Shown: positions 8,093 to 16,086 of the stretch, one piece after another | Layout of the letters: every line of letters begins with the position of its first letter | Position numbering within the stretch: position 1 is the stretch's first letter | From: a virus | Length of the DNA: 34,761 nucleotides | Reading direction: 5' to 3' (one strand) | Virus record (IMG/VR): IMGVR_UViG_3300032309_002445 | Span: 1-34,761 of that record | Made by a program: the position numbers and the translations under genes | Notes under the pieces: generated by a model | Seen by the model: only the letters and a program-made list of their open reading frames with translations | What the model was told of the DNA's origin: nothing | Database searches by the model: none

Positions 8093-9678
8093 TAGAAATC
8101 AACCATCGCTTCATATTTATCTACACCATTTCTTTTACCCCATTCAATCAGGGACTCTGGATTTAGCGGTTTTGGCTCTCGGAACCTTGACATCATCGCC
8201 CTCATTAGTTCTTCTGGATTGGCATTTTGTAATATATCTATTCGTTTTATGGCGTCTTGTATTGCGGCTTCGCGCCCTGATTCAAGAGAACCGCCAAGTT
8301 GTCCAAGATGCGTTCGTGCTTCCTTTATCTGAGTAAGCAATTTTTCTCTGTCTATCGCTCGCAATTCTTCCTGAATCTTTTCAATTTCGAGGACTACTTG
8401 CTTACGACCTTCAAGGGTATTGAGTTTTTCGGCTTCCAGTTCTAAACGAACTGCCATAACTCCGCCAACGGGTTTTACCCAATATTTGTACTCTTCGTCA
8501 GCACCCATTCCCGGCGGAAATGCTAGTGACTGGTCAATCGGAATCAAGGCTGAATTTTTTCCTGCTTCGTCCGTAGCAAGAAGCATGTTCGCTTCATGTC
8601 TGTCATTGTTCTGCAAAATAGAGTCAAAAAAAGCCAACCTAACTATCTCTTCACTGTTTATAGATGTTGACTCTCCATCTCCCGATACCGCACCAGAGGA
8701 AATGTCGCCTTCGTACCTATTGTGAGCAAGTTCAGATACCAACGAATGACCTTTATTAATCTTAATACCAGTATCGCCAAGTGTTTCCTCTACCCCATAA
8801 GTGAATCTCATTGGCATGGGTTCGTAGCCAAGATGATTGCCAAAAATTTCTGCGACTATTTCGTTATATGCTTCGTCCCCGTGAAAAGAGCCTTTGCCGT
8901 TCTGGTATTTTATTCCTAACAAAGCACCAGTCTTGGTGTCTCTGAGTCGGGTCATGCCATTGATTCCGCCACCTTCACCTAGTTTCTCAAACCGTTTAGT
9001 CTCACCACCAGTCATACGAACGCCAGTATTTTTGAAGACTTCCTCAATCGCTAACTTTTCAGCAGAATTCGGTATATCTATATTTGCCAAAATCGCTTCA
9101 ATGAGATGCTCGTCTGGTATGTCTGTTAATGCTCCGCCCTCTGCAACATGGGAAACAGAATCTTTTAACTCTAATAAGAATTTACGTTCGCCAGTAATAG
9201 GAGAGAAAACTCCATTACCTTTCGGTACGCGCTTCTGCGCAGTGAAACCTTCCTCATCATGGAAACCAATATCTGGATTTGTTTTCAAGTCCTTGGCTTT
9301 TACGGTCTTGGTTGCTTTTCCGCGTTTAAAACCATCCGATGCACGGTCAGCCAATTTCTCAGACGCATCAACTGCCTGCTGAGCCAATGTCTCCGCGCTA
9401 GGAACCATGCAGTTCGACATTTGCATGTCAGTAAATTGATTGGCATTAGGCGTGCCCGGTGGACAACGAAGTTTCCCTAGTGAGTCAACGATGACACCAG
9501 CGGCACGAGCGGCACGCATTCCAACTGTTTGCAAACCATCATTGTCCTTGATGGTCGGTCCAAGAAAACCCTTAAACAGTAGAACATTTTCTTGAACAAC
9601 CGAAATTGAGTTTAGATACTCGAAAACTCTCTCGTTTGCGTCAAAAGCACGAGACGACCTAATCATCGTCTCCTCCAA
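8092..9678 (-). CDS. 528-aa protein: Cys-X17-Cys motif plus kinase-like (HipA/PI3-4K-like) domain
   Basis: The N-terminus has C72 and C90 in RCPPGTPNANQFTDMQMSNC, the fourth copy of the Cys-X17-Cys motif in this locus. Residues about 228-400 have a kinase-like layout: a Gly-rich stretch (KLGEGGGING), Lys257 in LGIKYQNG, a Glu-bearing helix (EAYNEIVAEIFG), SLVSELA as a hinge-like segment, the catalytic-loop signature DRHEAN at 359-364, and Asp382 in IPIDQS as the metal-binding candidate. All of the expected polar residues are present, so activity is plausible. The last 120 residues are a Lys/Glu-rich predicted coiled coil and a helical tail. Family assignment (HipA, PI3/4-kinase or Fam20-like) rests on the DRHxxN pattern only; the substrate is unknown. 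Its position among head genes suggests a virion-associated enzyme. Confidence 0.75.
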   Translation of the reverse strand: MEETMIRSSRAFDANERVFEYLNSISVVQENVLLFKGFLGPTIKDNDGLQTVGMRAARAAGVIVDSLGKLRCPPGTPNANQFTDMQMSNCMVPSAETLAQQAVDASEKLADRASDGFKRGKATKTVKAKDLKTNPDIGFHDEEGFTAQKRVPKGNGVFSPITGERKFLLELKDSVSHVAEGGALTDIPDEHLIEAILANIDIPNSAEKLAIEEVFKNTGVRMTGGETKRFEKLGEGGGINGMTRLRDTKTGALLGIKYQNGKGSFHGDEAYNEIVAEIFGNHLGYEPMPMRFTYGVEETLGDTGIKINKGHSLVSELAHNRYEGDISSGAVSGDGESTSINSEEIVRLAFFDSILQNNDRHEANMLLATDEAGKNSALIPIDQSLAFPPGMGADEEYKYWVKPVGGVMAVRLELEAEKLNTLEGRKQVVLEIEKIQEELRAIDREKLLTQIKEARTHLGQLGGSLESGREAAIQDAIKRIDILQNANPEELMRAMMSRFREPKPLNPESLIEWGKRNGVDKYEAMVDF

Positions 9679-9951
9679 TTACTCTCTAATTGATTCAGAC
9701 GATTGGTTGATTGTCGAAAGTTGAACCACATCTTCATCGTCTTCATCTTGTTTTTTAGAAGCCTTCTTAGGTTGTGCTTTTTCTTCCGACTTAACTTCAA
9801 CAGGCAAATCTTCCTGTACGACGACCTCTTCAAGAATTTCTTCAACAACCTCTTCAGGAGCAGGTGAAGTTTCAACTACTTGTGTTTCAACCTGCGGTGT
9901 TTGCACCGGAGGCATAAAACCCGAATCAAGGGGCTGACGTTCTTTTTTCAT
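9679..9951 (-). CDS. Small Glu-rich acidic protein, 90 aa
   Basis: Very acidic and low in complexity, with Val/Glu runs (EEVVEEILEEVV) and Pro/Thr spacers. The C-terminus ends in a Lys/Asp stretch and a Ser-rich tail. The start overlaps the upstream stop in TAATG, and the stop is directly followed by the kinase-like gene. No family is recognised. Small acidic helical proteins in this position can be scaffolding proteins, and this one lies after the protease gene where scaffolds are often found. That role is inference from composition and place. Confidence 0.65.
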   Translation of the reverse strand: MKKERQPLDSGFMPPVQTPQVETQVVETSPAPEEVVEEILEEVVVQEDLPVEVKSEEKAQPKKASKKQDEDDEDVVQLSTINQSSESIRE

Positions 9952-11468
9952 TAAACTTCGCCAAAGCCTGTTTCAATCTGAAGCATTTCAAGTTCCATCA
10001 AGTTACTAAGGAACTGCTTTGCTTCGTCATCAACAAGAACTTTTTCTTCCGAAGACCAAGATTCTGGAATCATGTCTTCGCGGTCAAGTTCTTTTGCACG
10101 CTTCATGATGTGCATTTTTGCTTTTGCTTTATCTGATGCACGACCATAAGCCATGATGGCGTTCTTCAAGTCTTCTTCATCTTTGATTGGGAAAGAACCA
10201 TCGCTGAGAGCCATTCCGCCCTTAGCCATTTCCATACGCTCTTCTTCGCTATACATTGCCTTGAGTGCAATATCAGCAATCTCTTCATCAATGTCCGATG
10301 CTTCGTCAGCGTCATATTCGTCGTATCCAAGGATTTCGCCATCTACACCAACATAGACATCGTATGACTTGCCATCAATGCCTTCAATTTCAACAGCGTA
10401 TGCGTCGTATCCGTCAAACATGTCTGCATCAACGGAGACAACATCTCCCTCAATTGACTTTGTTGCAATAGCAGATGCTTCGCTGAAAGAAATAACTTTC
10501 TGACCCGGGATTGTTGCTACTTCACCGATTAAGTCCTCGTTAAGGAGGTGCCAACCCATGCATTCTCCACTTGTTCCATCAAAGTAAGCCTCAACTGGCT
10601 TTCCATCTTTGCGTTGAACATCAACAACAAAAATGTCAACTTCGTCTGCGTAACCAGAGTCCAAAACTTTTCCTGCGAACATGGTTTCAGCCATGCCCTC
10701 AACTTCAAGAAGGCTTGGCATTGTGTCTTGCTGTTCACATCCACCTGGGCATGATGCACAGATTTGCGAACCACCTGCATAGACTTTCCGCTCAATTGCG
10801 CAAACGAAAGCAAGGTCATCGTAGTCTGCTGACTTTACGCCCATGGTCTCCATGCGCTTGGCGCGAGCCTTCTTGCGTTGCTCCATCATTTTCTCGATTT
10901 CGCCGTACATCTTTTCTTCTTCGTCGTCCAAGTCGTCCGGCATATCGTCGTCTTCGTCGTCTTCGCCGTACATTTTTTCGTCTTCAAGAAAAGCCATCAT
11001 GCGCTTTTTCTTTTTCATCAGTGCATCCATGGACATTTCACCGTCACCATGCATACCTTTTTCTTCTTCGTCGTACATCTTTTCTTGCTCCATGAAATCC
11101 ATCATGCGCTTTTTCTTTGCCTCATCCATTGGCATATCGTCTTCGCCGTACATCTTTTCTTCGTCAAGGACAGCCATCATTGGCTTTTTCTTTTTCTTTG
11201 ACGGAGCCATTGGCACAGCCATGCCACTGTTCATCATTTTTTCTTCAGATGCAGTCACCCACTCGCTCTTTTCTCCACGAACGGGAGTAGATGCTTCTGG
11301 TGCCATATCGGCGGGAACGGCTTGTTCTGTCTGTGTGACAGCCTTTGCTCCGCACTTGCCGCAAACTTTCGCACCGGGCTTGTAGCCACAATCCTTCAAC
11401 TCTAAACCTTTGGCGCATTCGATTCCGCCGTCAGCAAGAAGTTTTACTATTGGTGTCTTATTTTCCAT
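9951..11468 (-). CDS. Acidic head-locus protein with KMY repeats, PepSY-like units and DUF6582-like C-terminus
   Basis: I chose ATG 11468 because AAGGAG (11478-11483) lies at ideal spacing, giving 505 residues. The frame stays open to a GTG at 11651, and that 61-residue extension contains a CSVCSNPSRC cluster, so a longer form is possible. In the long-form numbering, residues 157-250 hold four Lys-rich/acidic repeats built around EKMYxE. Then come four cysteines (C284, C298, C301, C305) and two PepSY-like units (about 318-378 and 386-447). A segment at 478-532 (ALSDGSFPIK ... NAIMAYGRA ... HIMKRAKEL ... MIPESW) resembles DUF6582, often seen in actinophage capsid and protease proteins (recalled knowledge). 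It lies directly after the protease gene, a usual scaffold or capsid position, but I see no HK97 capsid fold signature. Function unknown; likely structural or scaffolding. Confidence 0.7.
   Translation of the reverse strand: MENKTPIVKLLADGGIECAKGLELKDCGYKPGAKVCGKCGAKAVTQTEQAVPADMAPEASTPVRGEKSEWVTASEEKMMNSGMAVPMAPSKKKKKPMMAVLDEEKMYGEDDMPMDEAKKKRMMDFMEQEKMYDEEEKGMHGDGEMSMDALMKKKKRMMAFLEDEKMYGEDDEDDDMPDDLDDEEEKMYGEIEKMMEQRKKARAKRMETMGVKSADYDDLAFVCAIERKVYAGGSQICASCPGGCEQQDTMPSLLEVEGMAETMFAGKVLDSGYADEVDIFVVDVQRKDGKPVEAYFDGTSGECMGWHLLNEDLIGEVATIPGQKVISFSEASAIATKSIEGDVVSVDADMFDGYDAYAVEIEGIDGKSYDVYVGVDGEILGYDEYDADEASDIDEEIADIALKAMYSEEERMEMAKGGMALSDGSFPIKDEEDLKNAIMAYGRASDKAKAKMHIMKRAKELDREDMIPESWSSEEKVLVDDEAKQFLSNLMELEMLQIETGFGEV
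10902..11183 (-). repeat. Degenerate KMY coding repeats (four units)
   Basis: Units of the form basic run, MMxxxxxEKMYxE, acidic run recur four times in the acidic PepSY/DUF6582-like protein (EEKMYGEDD, QEKMYDEEE, DEKMYGEDD, EEKMYGEIE). They alternate positive and negative charge, as in a helical or coiled-coil scaffold. DNA copies are imperfect. Confidence 0.75.
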
Positions 11469-11640
11469 GTCTGTGGACTCCTTGTAGTGCATCGTTTTTG
11501 CAATGCACCTTGATGGATTAGAGCAAACAGAGCATGGTGTCAGACGTTTTTCGCCAGACATCACACACTGATACTTTGCTGTTTTTTGTGGTAAACCTGT
11601 TATTGAAGTATAACTCATAATAGTGTTTTGTTTTTGTTTC

Positions 11641-11669
11641 AAATGCAACACAGATTCTGTGAAGCATTT
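11641..11669. other. 29-bp imperfect palindrome in the gap after the protease gene
   Basis: The arms AAATGC..CACAGA and TCTGTG..GCATTT are symmetrical around base 11655, with one 2x2 A/A mismatch. On the plus strand the hairpin is followed at once by TTTTTTATTT, the orientation of an intrinsic terminator for plus-strand (antisense) transcripts. On the minus strand it would be a leader hairpin upstream of the 505-residue gene. It overlaps the GTG of the possible longer form of that gene. Confidence 0.45.
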
Positions 11670-11676
11670 TTTTTAT

Positions 11677-13782
11677 TTACAGAACATCCATCACATTAAC
11701 GAGAGCGTCAAAGGCGTCATCTTCAAGGTCGGTCAAATCAACCTTGACTCCGTCTTCGGTAACTTCTGATTTGATTTGGTAGTAATCCAAAACTGGATCA
11801 AGAAGGTCTTTCAATTCGTAAAGTGAACGCTTGTCTGAGGAGATGGTCATAGTCTCATCCTCGGTGTAACCAAATGATTTTGCTTGCATGTCGGTTGCAA
11901 TACCACCAGCACTAAGGACTTCCTGCAAAAGATTGAAAGCATTTTGCAGTTTGAGCATGTTTCGTGAATTGATAACACGACCAGCCTTGACCTCAATGTC
12001 TTCGTCAGCATCTTTGCCCATCAACTCTGAAATCGCAGCCATTAACATGCCAATCATCTGCTTTGGATTTTTATCTCCGCCACCACAACCGCAGTCATCA
12101 TCGTCGTCAGAACCTTTGTAGTAAGGCATTTCCATGACTCCGCCATTGTCGTCATCGCCTTCCATGACCCAGTTGTCTTTGTCAGCCATGTAGTTAATGA
12201 AGTCAGGCTCAGCATTCATGAATTGCTTCAAAGCCTCATATGCCTTTTCGTCTGCTTCATCATCATTTTCAAACTCAACATCTTCCATCTTCATAGTCTC
12301 TTCTGTCTCGTCTGATTCAGCCAAGCGACTAGCCATAGCCTCCATCATTTCGTAGCCCTTTTCTTCCGATTCAAGGAAGTCAAAGACGGACTTGATTTCG
12401 TCTTCGGTCATGGTTTCAAGCGACTTGCCGGGTTTTAGGACTCCACGAAGACGGTTATTGAATTCGTTGTCATCCCAATTCCGTTTGCGTAGTTTTCCAC
12501 GGCAGTTCTTCATGCCGGGGTGATGGCAACCTTCGTTCGGCCAGAGACCAGTGGTTTCGTGATGCAACCATGCGCAGATGTTGTTCAACGGGTAAAGTTC
12601 AGGGTGGTTGGCAAGAATTACGCGACAACGGCGGAATCCGCCGGGTTTACGCATAATTGGACGCCAGTAACGAAGGAGTTGTTCAAGGTTCCCACGGCGA
12701 GGTCCGTATCCACGGGTTCGCGCAGTGACGATTTCTTGCGGAATGATTCCACCAAGAGGGTCTGCTTTTTCTGGTGATTTTGGCTTAACACCCATGGGGA
12801 CTTGTGGGTCAGCGTCAAGGCGGTAACGGTCTTCGTAGCGTCGCTCAGCGTCTGAACCGCTAGGAACATTGTCTGAATCTGCGTTGACATAAACGGTTTG
12901 TGGCTTTACTCGTGTTGCGTCACCAAACATGAATTGATTGTTATCAAAATGGTAGGAAACACGCATCGTCATGATGCCTTGACCCTCTACACGGTGGTCA
13001 AAAATCACGCTATTTGCGTCTGATTCCCTTATTTTAACGGCTCCACCAAACTTCTTGGCGAGTGCGTATGGCAGGTTCTCCTGACGACTACGCGATGGCA
13101 TTGGCGCATCTACGGCGTCATCATCGTATTCATCGTCTCGTTCTTCTTGTGGCTTATTGCGTTGCATGTTGCTTGCCATGAAGCGTGCGAGAAGTGAACG
13201 ACCCGCTTCGGTGATGTTGCCGTTTTCGTCACGCATCTGACCTTTTGAGTCGTTGCCTTCAAAGGACTTAATTGAGATTGTGCCCGTAAGTTGGTTTGCG
13301 CCGTGAAGAACAGGACTTGCCTCATATAGTTCAACTTTTTTGAGGACATTTGCTTGGCGTTGTGGGTCAAAATCTGCATCAAGGGTTTTGTAGCCAATTG
13401 ACCACTCTTGCTCTTCGCCAAAGAAGGCAACATCTGCGAAAGCCTGACGTCCTCGCTCGGATTTAAGGTTAAATTGAACTTTTGCGTAAAGTCCACCAAT
13501 GCCAGCGGCACGCATTTTGATTGGAAGTCGTGGGTCAGACGGTGGAACTTCGTACATTTCAAGTACTTTTCCGATTGGTTCATTCCAGTTGTGACCCCAA
13601 ACGACGCGAGGTTTACGCCTTTTAAGGCTCTCGGTGAATGCGCCCGGCACGATGATGTCGCCAACGCTGTCCTTGTTCCCAATGCCTGCAACGAAGCATT
13701 CAACGACACCAAGCGCTTCGTCAATATTGAATTGACCTTGGAGTGCTTTGTATTGCTGAGAATCTACTGCGGTGTTTGGCAT
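11677..13782 (-). CDS. Prohead protease (S78-like) with long C-terminal structural extension
   Basis: The first 170 residues match the HK97-type prohead protease (peptidase S78) pattern: GDIIVPGAF (41-49), His64 in VVWGHNWNEPIG, Ser128 in EWSIGY, and Glu154 in LYEASPVLHGA, in the usual order. It would cleave scaffold and capsid delta domains during head maturation. At 701 residues it is much longer than the roughly 200 residues usual for the family. The extension contains an unassigned domain (about 235-300), a Cys/His cluster (C386, C403, C419, C427 with HH at 407-408 and 420-421), acidic helices, a DDDDDCGCGGG stretch, and EVKAGRV at 597-603. The extension may act as scaffold. The ATG has a GGAG ribosome site nearby and the gene follows the portal gene after a 93-base gap. 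Confidence 0.85.
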   Translation of the reverse strand: MPNTAVDSQQYKALQGQFNIDEALGVVECFVAGIGNKDSVGDIIVPGAFTESLKRRKPRVVWGHNWNEPIGKVLEMYEVPPSDPRLPIKMRAAGIGGLYAKVQFNLKSERGRQAFADVAFFGEEQEWSIGYKTLDADFDPQRQANVLKKVELYEASPVLHGANQLTGTISIKSFEGNDSKGQMRDENGNITEAGRSLLARFMASNMQRNKPQEERDDEYDDDAVDAPMPSRSRQENLPYALAKKFGGAVKIRESDANSVIFDHRVEGQGIMTMRVSYHFDNNQFMFGDATRVKPQTVYVNADSDNVPSGSDAERRYEDRYRLDADPQVPMGVKPKSPEKADPLGGIIPQEIVTARTRGYGPRRGNLEQLLRYWRPIMRKPGGFRRCRVILANHPELYPLNNICAWLHHETTGLWPNEGCHHPGMKNCRGKLRKRNWDDNEFNNRLRGVLKPGKSLETMTEDEIKSVFDFLESEEKGYEMMEAMASRLAESDETEETMKMEDVEFENDDEADEKAYEALKQFMNAEPDFINYMADKDNWVMEGDDDNGGVMEMPYYKGSDDDDDCGCGGGDKNPKQMIGMLMAAISELMGKDADEDIEVKAGRVINSRNMLKLQNAFNLLQEVLSAGGIATDMQAKSFGYTEDETMTISSDKRSLYELKDLLDPVLDYYQIKSEVTEDGVKVDLTDLEDDAFDALVNVMDVL

Positions 13783-13801
13783 GGTGCTCCGATGAAAAGT
13801 T

Positions 13802-13819
13802 GTTTATTTAACAATAAAC
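13802..13819. other. AT-rich perfect hairpin in protease leader
   Basis: GTTTATT and AATAAAC form a 7-bp stem with a TAAC loop, just upstream of the protease ribosome binding site on the minus strand. It may be a weak leader structure or an operator. There is no GC-rich stem and no adjoining T-run suited to termination. Confidence 0.3.
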
Positions 13820-13849
13820 TATTTGGAGCCCCAAAAAAGGAACACTTTA

Positions 13850-13855
13850 AGTATA
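13850..13855 (-). promoter_or_regulatory. Possible -10 element upstream of the protease gene
   Basis: TATACT on the minus strand lies in the AT-rich 93-base gap between portal and protease genes, about 68 bases before the ATG. No good -35 hexamer is seen at 16-18 bases. A plus-strand TATAAT overlaps the same place, so the signal may be only local AT-richness. Confidence 0.25.
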
Positions 13856-13875
13856 ATGGGCTTGTTTTACTGAAA

Positions 13876-16086
13876 CTACTCTTTATTGAAGCCGAAACGC
13901 AAACGGCAACGACAGTTAAATGTGAGAGCAGGTGGTGCTAAAGGGTCACCCGGAAAGCGCAAAACCGTACCGTCAACCAAGAATCCGTCACTAAAATCAA
14001 CCGTATTGCCCTCTAATGTCTTATGAGTACTGCGAACGCGGGAATCTTTTCGTGTAATCCAAGTCTTCGTCAAGCCAACATTGTTTTCTTTACCAGCCAA
14101 GAACACTCCGCCGTTGTATGAAGCCTGAGCCTCATGTTCAGCAATATCCCTGCGACGTTTGGAAAGAAGTTTGAGGAAAATTGCTATTAGCGCAAGACGC
14201 AGAAGAACAGAACGCTCTTCTTCGCTTTCTTCCATCAACGCAACGGCTATAGCCGCTCCAATTTCTTCGGCGGTAGAAGCATTAGCCATTTGCATTCTCT
14301 CAACCTGCTGTTGGGCGAGTTTTTCAACTTCTTGTGGTTCCATGACCACATTGCTACTTGTCCTAGAAGCAACATATTCTTTAGCCTCTGTATAGATTGC
14401 CAAAATGATTGGTTCTAGGTCGTCGGCAAGTTGTTTGTTCCAAACCTCTTGGTCAAAAACCATATCTACGGTAAGAATTCCCGTGGATAACGCTTTTAGT
14501 CCACGCTTTCCAAAAGCCTTCTCCATAACAACACGCTGTTGTCTTTCAAACACACGCTCAAGAGCACGGTCAAGTATTTCAGTCCATCTGTCGGTATCTG
14601 CGTCTGCTTTAGTTTCAAGTTCCTGTACGAACTTCAACTGCATTTCTTGCTGAATCTTTTCAAACTCTGATAACTGTTGGTCAGGTGTCAGTGTTGCTGT
14701 TTCAGGAGCGACCCCTGCTTGAGTGTCAGGAATCTGTATCTCTGTTGGTGGCGCAGGAGGTGGAACCTGCATTGCGCCTTCCTGTGGAGGTAAGCCTTGA
14801 GGCATGGCATTCGGGTCAACACCAGCCATATCAACAGGCTGTTGTTCTTCAGGCTTGAAAGCCTTCTCAGTGTTGGCAATAGGGGTGAGGTTCGGATTGG
14901 ACAGAAGACTGTCTGCAAGTTCAGATTCAACCTTCTTGCGACCTGTGGCGGTTCTGTATTCGTTGAGACTGATAAGACCTTGTTGGAATTCGTCCATCAC
15001 ATAGCGTTCGCGTTCCTGCTTTGCAAGAATGAGAATGGGAATGTCTTCCGTATCAAAATCAACATAATACTTTTCGTCAAGTTCATCAAATGCTCGCGCA
15101 AGAGTATGAAGATGAGGAGCCATTGTCTCCATCCAAAAGACACGCAACTCTTCTGACGCATTTGAGAATGTTCTTCCTGATGCGTTACCAATGACCGACT
15201 CAGGAACACCAAAAGCCGCAAAGATTTCGTTCTTTTGAAGTTCACGCATTTGGGTGTACGCGGCATCTCTTGGTGAAGCAGAAGTATCTATGTAGTCAAC
15301 TCCATCTGATGAAGCAAGGACGGTTGTCGAGCCAGCACGAGAAAGGTTTCCACGGAATCGGTTCTTCAGTTCCTGCTTGTCATCGTCTTCCATGTCACCA
15401 CGAACCACAAGTAGTCCACCCGGACGACCATCATTGATGAGGTAGTTACGGTTATAGAGTTTAGACAAGTTCTCTAATTCAATTGCAATACCAGCGGATT
15501 CCATAGGAGTCATTGAGAGATACGGGTCTAATGGGTGTGGGCGTCTTATCCAACAAACATCTTCTGGCTTTAGGACAAACTTCGTTCCGTTGCGCATGTC
15601 AACTTCAAAGCCTTGAACAAATTTCTTGCTGTCAGGAATTGGTGCTGTGTACTGTGGCGGAAGAAGTTGCAACGCAATTATTTTTCCGTCTCGGGAGCGA
15701 ACCTTTTCAATAAATACGCCTCGCGTGCTCATCAACAATTGAGCAGAAATTCTGTATCTGAAAGCGAAAGAGTTTTCACCGTCGTTTGACTTTGAATTGA
15801 AAATCTCAAGTAGCGATTCGTTGTCTTTTGTTTGTTCTCCGCGCTGGTCGTTACCTTTTCGCAGAATGACAGGAAGTCGTGCTTGGTTTCCTGCAATTGC
15901 GTCTATGCAACGGAATACCCAAGTAACTTTTTGCATACCTTCTCGGTATGCGCGGTCAATATCCCATCCATCTTTATATGGTTTACCAACTCGTCCCATG
16001 TCAAAAGCGACAGGAGCACCGGGGTTGGACATTGCTTTTTCAGCACTGTTTCTTAGATCTTTATTGTTGTCGCTATTCCAAGCCAT
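13876..16086 (-). CDS. Portal protein fused to MuF-like minor head domain
   Basis: 736 residues. The N-terminal 430 residues look like an HK97-type portal: VTWVFRCIDAIAGNQARLPV near the start, LLPPQYTAPIPD, LNEYR, and the characteristic NEIFAAFGVPESVIG region. The middle is a Pro/Gln-rich linker. The last 75 residues match the MuF (phage Mu protein F) ending: KTWITRKDSRVRSTHKTLEG, then FPGDPLAPPALTFNCRCRL. The portal forms the dodecameric DNA entry vertex, and MuF domains sit inside the head. Separate genes are usual, so this is a fusion. The start overlaps the stop of the small membrane protein gene by TAATG. Confidence 0.92.
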   Translation of the reverse strand: MAWNSDNNKDLRNSAEKAMSNPGAPVAFDMGRVGKPYKDGWDIDRAYREGMQKVTWVFRCIDAIAGNQARLPVILRKGNDQRGEQTKDNESLLEIFNSKSNDGENSFAFRYRISAQLLMSTRGVFIEKVRSRDGKIIALQLLPPQYTAPIPDSKKFVQGFEVDMRNGTKFVLKPEDVCWIRRPHPLDPYLSMTPMESAGIAIELENLSKLYNRNYLINDGRPGGLLVVRGDMEDDDKQELKNRFRGNLSRAGSTTVLASSDGVDYIDTSASPRDAAYTQMRELQKNEIFAAFGVPESVIGNASGRTFSNASEELRVFWMETMAPHLHTLARAFDELDEKYYVDFDTEDIPILILAKQERERYVMDEFQQGLISLNEYRTATGRKKVESELADSLLSNPNLTPIANTEKAFKPEEQQPVDMAGVDPNAMPQGLPPQEGAMQVPPPAPPTEIQIPDTQAGVAPETATLTPDQQLSEFEKIQQEMQLKFVQELETKADADTDRWTEILDRALERVFERQQRVVMEKAFGKRGLKALSTGILTVDMVFDQEVWNKQLADDLEPIILAIYTEAKEYVASRTSSNVVMEPQEVEKLAQQQVERMQMANASTAEEIGAAIAVALMEESEEERSVLLRLALIAIFLKLLSKRRRDIAEHEAQASYNGGVFLAGKENNVGLTKTWITRKDSRVRSTHKTLEGNTVDFSDGFLVDGTVLRFPGDPLAPPALTFNCRCRLRFGFNKE

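Noticed and set aside
10571-11385. Long plus-strand frames (174 and 180 residues) opposite the acidic KMY-repeat protein
   Set aside because: Their Ser/Phe/His-rich low-complexity sequence is simply the complement of Lys/Glu/Asp/Met codons in the repeat gene; the minus frame has the recognisable domains.
13110-13724. Minus-strand 204-residue frame inside the protease gene
   Set aside because: It overlaps the S78 catalytic region in another frame and has no family resemblance.
13852-13857. Plus-strand TATAAT in the portal-protease gap
   Set aside because: No -35 element and no plus-strand gene downstream; likely chance in an AT-rich gap.
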